Source: Acephala macrosclerotiorum
Taxonomy: Eukaryota; Ascomycota; Leotiomycetes; Helotiales; Mollisiaceae
DNA length: 64,000 nucleotides
Assembly (NCBI GenBank): GCA_014904845.1
Contig: MU119208.1
Span: 620,001 to 684,000 of the forward strand
Direction: 5' to 3'
Shown in pieces: positions 58,148-64,000 of the stretch. Numbering within the stretch: the first letter of the stretch is position 1; each line of letters begins with the position of its first letter. Both the position numbers and the translations under genes were made by a program. The notes under the pieces were generated by a model. That model saw nothing but the letters and a program-made list of their open reading frames with translations. It did no database searches and was not told the DNA's origin.

Positions 58148-59404
58148 ATGAGGTTCTTCGATACGTTTATGTTGACAGTCGCGTTACTGTTGCTTTCTCA
58201 AAGCAAGAGTGTATTGTCGCATCCTCAGCCAATAGAGGATATTCAGCTCCTGTCGCGCGAACAAGCTGATGCACTCGATAAGCGGAATGCGCACCCGTTC
58301 ACAGACGTAGATGTGAACGAGCTTTGGAAGAGGAAAGGTGGTGGAGGTGGGGGAGGGAAAGGAGGAGGAGGCAGTAGTGGAGGGTCTGGAAAGGGTGGAA
58401 GTTCTAGTTCTGGTTCTGGGTATGTTTCTTCTGGTTCGAGTTCAGGTTCGAGTCAAAGTGGAAGAAGCAGCAGTGGAAGTGGAAATACAGGGGGAGTTGG
58501 AAGTAGTACTTCGTCGTCGCGACAAGGAAGCTCTGCAGGTGCGGCTGGCATGAAGAGCAATCCTGGCGCTAGTAACAGCGCAGGAAGAGTAGATGGTGGA
58601 AGCGCATCATCTATGTCGTCGCTCTGGGGCAAGAGACGTTTCTTTGGAGGCTTCGGGGGATTTAGAGGATTCAGTGGTTTCAGGAGTGGTGGTAGCAGAA
58701 GTGGAAAGTCGTCAAAGTCAAAACCAAAATCTAACTCTAAGTCTAGTTCCAGTTCAGGAAAAGGTTCCTCAACATCCAACTCGGGAGGGTCGACAAAGAC
58801 CGGCTCGGGCGTTACACCCAATTATGGTGGAGGAAGATACTATGGCGGTGGCGCGACAACTCCATATACCTCCGGTGTTCGATCTCCTCTCGGCATTGCA
58901 CCAGTCTTCCTCGGTGTAGGACTTTTGTCCATATACCCAGGCCTTTGGCTCTACGGCGCATACTCATATCCATACGTCCATCCATATACCTTCCATAACC
59001 GCACAGCACGCGCGAATAGCACGAACACAACTACCACAAGACGAGACCTGGGATTCGATGTCATCACCATCAGACAAACGAGCGATGAAGGCGTCAACGA
59101 GACTAAGCCCGTCACTTGTCTCTGTGCCGCATACGCAGAGTGCGGCTGTGATGATAACGGAAATACTACTTTCCTGGATTCCATCATTGGAGACGGAACG
59201 TATGCCAACCTTAACCAATCCCTTGTCACAGTCGCGGATGTCAATGGAACAAGCACTATTCTCTTGAACGGTACTCTTCCCAACGGCACCACATCTTCCG
59301 GAGGAACCGAAGACGCCAATGGCGCCGCCATCAGAATGGGCGTTGAGATGAGTGGATACTGGGTTATGATTGCTTTGGTCATGGCGACTGTCTATCTCGT
59401 CTAG
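58148..59404 (+). CDS. Secreted Gly/Ser-rich protein, DUF7732-like, probable GPI anchor
   Basis: One exon, 418 aa. Signal peptide (FFDTFMLTVALLLLSQSKSVLS), then a propeptide with Kex2-type dibasic sites (ALDKR, LWKR). About 170 residues of Gly/Ser-rich low-complexity sequence follow, then the conserved domain: GVTPNYGGGRYYGGGA, TTPYTSGVRSPLGIAPVFLG, a membrane-like GLLSIYPGLWLYGAYSYPYV, Asn-rich glycosylation sites, and the Cys motif VTCLCAAYAECGCDDNGN, then VADVNGTSTILLNGTLPNGT. The C-terminus has a small-residue region before a final hydrophobic tail (GYWVMIALVMATVYLV), as in GPI-anchored proteins. The family name is from memory of this motif set. Role unknown; likely cell surface. Confidence 0.85.
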   Translation: MRFFDTFMLTVALLLLSQSKSVLSHPQPIEDIQLLSREQADALDKRNAHPFTDVDVNELWKRKGGGGGGGKGGGGSSGGSGKGGSSSSGSGYVSSGSSSGSSQSGRSSSGSGNTGGVGSSTSSSRQGSSAGAAGMKSNPGASNSAGRVDGGSASSMSSLWGKRRFFGGFGGFRGFSGFRSGGSRSGKSSKSKPKSNSKSSSSSGKGSSTSNSGGSTKTGSGVTPNYGGGRYYGGGATTPYTSGVRSPLGIAPVFLGVGLLSIYPGLWLYGAYSYPYVHPYTFHNRTARANSTNTTTTRRDLGFDVITIRQTSDEGVNETKPVTCLCAAYAECGCDDNGNTTFLDSIIGDGTYANLNQSLVTVADVNGTSTILLNGTLPNGTTSSGGTEDANGAAIRMGVEMSGYWVMIALVMATVYLV

Positions 59405-59901
59405 ATCTAGGTTCGTCCCGGAAGGAGTAATGACGCGCCGGGTTGGGATTGGGTTTCACTGTTTATTCTTGCGTGGATTTGTACATATTCCCCGGCGTTC
59501 TTGGAGCCGAGGGACTTTGAGCATATGGTTGCTGGGAGGGTTTCTGAAAAGGGTCATTACTCTTGTACTAGTATTCTATTTTGATGAAGGATCTTTAGGT
59601 GAGATTGAGAATGAAGATCACGTTGCCTTTCTGCATGTAGATTCAACTTTTAGATTGTGTTTATGAAAGAAATGGGACGGAAAGTCCGAGGTCGTCAAGG
59701 CTGTTGGTAGACCGAGGATTCTCCACTTTATTTGGGAGATTGAGCTTCTGGCTCGATAGTTGGTCCTTATTCACTTTCGCTCGAACATCTACGGATCTGC
59801 TTTCTGAATGATGTCTACGACAGGATTCCGGGCAATGTTCGGGCCTCCTGGAGGAGAATGCCTCATGTGAGAACGGTCTCGATATTGACTGAGTATGCCA
59901 T
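59405..59901. other. Spacer between convergent genes
   Basis: About 500 bp between the DUF7732-like stop and the PFA4 stop. No gene. Confidence 0.4.
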
Positions 59902-61309
59902 TCATTCATCACTAGCAACCCTAGCTTTCCGCCTCCTCAGAAGCTCGCCCAAGGGTATATCATCGTCATCGGCCACCACCTCGGCCTCCTCATCAACCCC
60001 ATAATCCCTCAACCTATCCCCATCCGAGTTCGTCCAACCCGGCTCCCCATCAATACCCTCCTCATAATCACTCTCATACTCCTCACCACTCTCCCCCTCT
60101 TCCCCATCCAAAATTTTATCCTTCACCCACCTCTTATAATCATTCTGCTGTCTCCTCCTAAAAGCTTCTTTCTCCTCTTCCGCTGTCCCGTATTCTCTTT
60201 GATCGACCTTATCAGGCCCTCGTCCCTTCCTAGGCATCTTATCCGGATCCATCGGCGGCCACACCTTCCCCTCATCCTCAAACCCATTTTCCTCAAACTC
60301 AAGCCCACTCTCAATCCCCGGCGCCCCTCCAAACGGCAACACCCACAATATAGGATTACTCGTCCCAAAAGCCTGACATAGATTCTTCCAAACCCCGATA
60401 TCATACGGAAACTCCTGCCTCTCAACTCTAACTTTTTGTCCTCCGTTCGCATATACATATCCACCCATTTTTCTACTTCTTCCTATTAATGATTCATGGC
60501 GTTCAATCTCCCAAGATTCGATCATCGTTGTGTTTGTTACTAGACTGTAGACTGCTCGTGATAACAGGATTCCGAGAGCGAAGAGTGTGAAGGAATTGAC
60601 GATAAATAGGACGAAGAGGTGGACGAGAGCCCAGACAGGAGGACCAAGGTATGAGGGTAAAGCGCGGTTACTCCAGAGGATGTGGAGACGGGTAAAGAGG
60701 TGGTAGGTAAGGATAGACATTGAGATGACGGCGTAGAGGACGAAGCGGAGGAAATGGGGGAATGTGGTGTGTGAGACGCAATTTGTGGTCCAGGGACAGT
60801 GATGGTCCATTTTTGGTATGCATCTGCCATTTTACATATCTATCAGGAACTATTCTTATAGCAGAGATTAAGGGGAGGGTGAAATACCGGCCACATTTCC
60901 TACAATGATGTGCCCGTGGAGGCTTCACAGCTTCGCATTTCTTACACCATCTCATGCCCCTCTTTAACTTCACCTCCCCTTCCTCACCCTCTCCCTCCCC
61001 ATCCCTTTCTCCCTCCTCTCCCTCATCATCCGAGTCCTTCTCCTTTCCACTCCCAACCCGTCCAACCCACCCTTTCACCCCCGGATCAACACTACAAGCC
61101 CTATCATAACAAATCCAAATCCCCAACACAAACCCATTAAACCACACCGACTCCCCCTTCGTCAATGGTCCCGGCTCAATATAATAAAATAGATACTGGC
61201 TCGTATACGCTAGAAAAATAATCAGAGAAGCAACGGCGGGGATAGCGAGGTCTTCGAGGTGCGGGAGCCAGAGTGTGCGCCGCGTTATGGGGATTGTGTA
61301 GGTTGGCAT
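59902..61309 (-). CDS. PFA4: DHHC palmitoyltransferase, PFA4-like
   Basis: Model complement(59902..60823, 60888..61309), 447 aa; intron 60824-60887 (GTATTT...GCAG) in phase. It attaches palmitate to cysteines; yeast Pfa4 is in the ER and acts on chitin synthase Chs3. The cysteine-rich domain is RWCKKCEAVKPPRAHHCRKC, then CIPKMDHHCPWTTNCV, with the catalytic Cys at about 150 and the intron splitting the domain. Two helices precede it (LAIPAVASLIIFLAYTSQYL and the one starting WFNGFVLGIWICY) and two follow (FLRFVLYAVISMSILTYHL, ALVHLFVLFIVNSFTLFALG). Then TTMIESWE (the TTxE motif) and an acidic, disordered tail. An acidic insert (EGERDGEGEGEEGEV) sits just before the Cys-rich domain. Assignment to PFA4 rests on order and length. 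Confidence 0.92.
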
Positions 61310-62021
61310 TTTCGGAAGAGAAGAGGAGGGGTCGGGTTACAGTTGTGTGAGGCTGGATTGGGACATTGGTGTGTCGTAAGTGAAAATTGAAGATACAGCC
61401 TCGCAGCAGCCTCGTTTACATTCGTAAGATCGCAATGTCGGAACGCATCTTTTTCCGGTCGGGAGCGAATTGCACCGCTTCACTAGGCCAGCCGGTCGTT
61501 GATGAGTAAGTCAGTTTGAGCTCTCTGATTGGATACAAAGACTCGGAGGCAAGTTACACCGCAGCGGTCAAGGAGGAATTCGAGGCCGACCAAACGCATT
61601 CGTGATTCTGAGCAGCTGGACTGTGGAGTATCTTCAATTCCCAACTACGAAAAAGGCAGCCACGGAGGGTCCGAGATGGGCTTGACGGGCGAGTTACGTT
61701 TTCAGGCTCCGGTATTGTCAGTACAGAGCTGCGTCTGCCATGTCCACGGAGGAACTTTGTGAGTTGAGATTGATAATGCTGTTTCAAAGACCATCTAGCT
61801 TTCTTGTTTCTGGAGATATTCTTCTTCTGTATAAGAATTTCCATTCTTCTTATCCTTGTGTTCTTGCATTGTCCAAAGCATCGTCGGGTCATTGAAGCAT
61901 ATTCTCCCTTGTGCAGCTCCTTTCTTGGCAGCCCGAGATATTTTCTCCCCTAGTCTTTTGGTCATAATATAATTTTCCATTTCAGCATCCTCCAGTACAG
62001 TTCATACACACAGCCTTTCTC
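61310..62021. other. Divergent promoter region, PFA4 / MFS carrier
   Basis: About 710 bp between outward-facing starts; no coding pattern seen. Confidence 0.45.
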
Positions 62022-64000
62022 ATGGCGACCCCCAGCGAGGTAGACATGGCGGAAAAGCCTTCCTCTCCAGGCGACTCGAGCAGTCTCTCCTCCGCCTCTA
62101 TTCCCGAACCCAACACAACAGCACACCTTCCTCCCCTCGAAGCAGTCCCACCAGTGTTCCAGCCTACACGTGGCTTCATCCTCGCCTTCTTGTCGATATG
62201 TATCGTCACTCTCGCAGCAGCACTCGACGCCACATCCCTCAGTATCGCCTTGCCAATCATAACCGAGAAGTTAAAGGGAACAGCTATCGAAGCATTCTGG
62301 GCAGGAACTTCGTTCTTAGTTACTTCAGCTGTTTTCCAACCTGTCATTGCGGGGTTGAGCCATGTCTTCGGTAGAAAAGAGGTCAGTCGACCACATCTGA
62401 AAGTCCGAGGAGTATGAGAACTTATGAATGGTTTTAGCTATTACTTATCTCCGCCCTGTTCTTCGCAGTGGGATCGATCGTCGCTGCAGTCGCAACAAAC
62501 ATGACAATGATGCTCATTGGACGATGTATCCAAGGCATCGGCGGAGGTGGAATCTTGACATTGGGAGAAATTCTTGTTACGGATTTGGTGCCATTGGCTG
62601 TTAGAGGAGGTAGGCTTCTCTATTCCCCAATATGCAAAATCTCCCTAATATCATTCAGCATGGTTTGGTTACCTTGGTTCTATGTGGGCCATTGGTTCTG
62701 TCACAGGTCCTTTGATGGGCGGAGCATTCGCACAAAATGTCTCCTGGACGTGGATCTTCTGGATCAACCTTCCTATCACTGGTCTTGGAAGCATCGCTCT
62801 TATATTTTTCCTCCGCATTAGCAAGACGCCCGGCAAGATCATGGATAAGATCAAGTACTTCGATTGGATTGGGTCTGTTATCTTCATTGCTTCTACTGTT
62901 TCCTTCCTAGTACCTATGACTTGGGGTAAGTCGTATTATCCTTCCACGCTATAGAGAATAAGGCTAACAATTCAAAGGGGGAGTGATGTATTCTTGGTCC
63001 AGCTGGCATACACTCGTACCTCTCCTCATCGGCGTGGCAGGCATAATTGGCTTCGCCTTCTACGAACGCCACCTCTCCCGCCACGCATTCGACTCTGAAG
63101 GCCAACTCGTCCCAGGAAATAACATTGAGCCCATCATTCGATTCTCGGTCTTTAACAACCTCACAATGATCATCACCTATCTCGAGACTATCCTTCACGG
63201 TATCGTGCTCTGGAGTCTTCTCTATTTTCTGCCTTTGTATTACGAGGCTGTGAAGGGATATACACCTATCATCTCCGGTGTTGCTGTTCTTCCTGAAACG
63301 AGTTTCGTCGCTCGTGAGTAGCCCTTGCCCTCTCCGTCCCCCCATCCCTTTGTCCTCTTCATCTCATATACAACACATCTAACACCTCCCAGCAATGTCC
63401 ATCCTCGTCGGCATAACATGCGCCAGCACCGGACGCTACCGCTGGGCCATCTGGTCCGGCTGGGTCTTTACTACTCTCGGTTCCGGCCTCTTAATCTTGC
63501 TCAAACCAACCTCCTCAATCCCTGCCTGGGTCTTCCTAAACGTAACCGTCTCAATCGGAACCGGCATGCTCTTTCCCGCCATGGCTCTCGCCATCCAAGC
63601 GGCAGGTCGTCCCCAAGACGCTGGCCACGCCGCCGCTTTTTACTCTTTCATTCGCGTATTTGGACAGTCGCTCGGTGTAGCGATTGGAGGGGTTGTGTTT
63701 CAGAATCAGATTAAACAGAAACTTATGTCTTACCCCTTGCTCGCTCCGCTTGCAGGGCAGTATAGCAAAGACGCCACGGCCTTGGTAGGTATCATCCAAT
63801 CCATGACAGAGGGAACGGAGAAGACGCAATTGGTTCAAGCTTACTCCGACTCTCTAAGAAGTATTTGGATTGTGTTAACGGCTTTGAGTGCTGTCGGTTT
63901 GGTGGCGAGCGTTTTTACGAAGGGGTATAGTTTGAATCAAGAGCATAAGACGTTGCAGGGGTATGATGGGAGTAGAGAGAAGAGAACGAGTTTGGATCCT
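62022..64000 (+). CDS. MFS drug:H+ antiporter, DHA2 (14-helix) type, 3' end outside window
   Basis: Exons 62022..62381, 62438..62609, 62659..62925, 62978..63313, 63393..64000 (open at the edge), 581 codons so far; four GT-AG introns in phase. Exporters of this type expel toxins or small secondary metabolites. Acidic Ser/Pro-rich start, TM1 ([23 protein letters not shown]), motif A-like FGRKE after TM2, [12 protein letters not shown] in TM4 (motif B), the antiporter motif C region [29 protein letters not shown], then [13 protein letters not shown] and [19 protein letters not shown]. No biosynthetic gene is adjacent, so a link to a particular metabolite is not supported. Confidence 0.93.

Noticed and set aside
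1..64000. CRISPR arrays, tRNA genes, transposons
   Set aside because: No spaced direct-repeat array, no cloverleaf with intact T-loop, and no transposase or reverse transcriptase frame was seen by eye. A tRNA or repeat scan could still find a short one.

Overview
The window is nuclear DNA from a filamentous ascomycete (Pezizomycotina). Genes sit on both strands, 0.3-2.5 kb apart. They are cut by short GT-AG introns of about 50-110 nt with CTAAC/CTGAC-like branch sites, and a lone 5S rRNA gene lies between two protein genes. The gene content (NRPS, GH3 glucosidase, FAS1 and 2EXR proteins, many MFS carriers) suits a plant- or litter-associated fungus. Leotiomycetes is my guess, not something the sequence proves. 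All exon-intron models below were assembled by eye from splice signals, frame continuity and family motifs.

Layout, left to right. 1-4.5 kb: C-terminal module of a nonribosomal peptide synthetase ending in a reductase, running off the left edge. 6.2-11.6 kb, all minus strand: a small protein with a fungal NLR-like N-terminal domain, a vacuolar-type zinc transporter, and a four-exon DUF202 membrane protein. 13.3-16.4 kb: intracellular-type GH3 beta-glucosidase with PA14. 16.9-19.2 kb: Cdc1/Ted1-type GPI-remodelling phosphodiesterase. 19.4-20.4 kb: three decayed tandem copies of a small membrane-protein gene. 21.7-27.0 kb: the SIN3 corepressor. 28.2-31 kb: a FAS1 protein and a divergent SDR. 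31.2-38.3 kb: fumarate reductase fused to cytochrome b5, a protein kinase, a small unknown gene and a GNAT acetyltransferase. 39.3-39.8 kb: a broken 2EXR gene. 40.8-42.8 kb: sugar transporter. 43.1 kb: 5S rRNA. 43.6-45.4 kb: OLA1 GTPase. 45.9-49.8 kb: five related four-helix membrane-protein genes, all carrying lesions. 50-53 kb: TDG/MUG DNA glycosylase and UDP-GlcNAc pyrophosphorylase, divergent. 55-57 kb: a gene with an early stop, then a small unknown protein. 58-59.4 kb: secreted Gly/Ser-rich DUF7732-like protein. 59.9-61.3 kb: PFA4 palmitoyltransferase. 62-64 kb: DHA2 drug-type MFS carrier, cut by the right edge.

The window mixes conserved housekeeping genes (SIN3, OLA1, UAP1, PFA4, TED1-like, zinc transporter) with accessory stretches where gene families are duplicating and dying: 19.4-20.4, 38.3-40.8, 45.9-49.8 and 53-55.7 kb. 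I see no transposon, CRISPR array, tRNA or operon. The most unusual signal is the five-member membrane-protein graveyard at 45.9-49.8 kb, whose tails share an acidic EMGGY-like motif. Next are three GC-AG introns in three unrelated genes and a pair of identical dyads upstream of the NLR-like gene.
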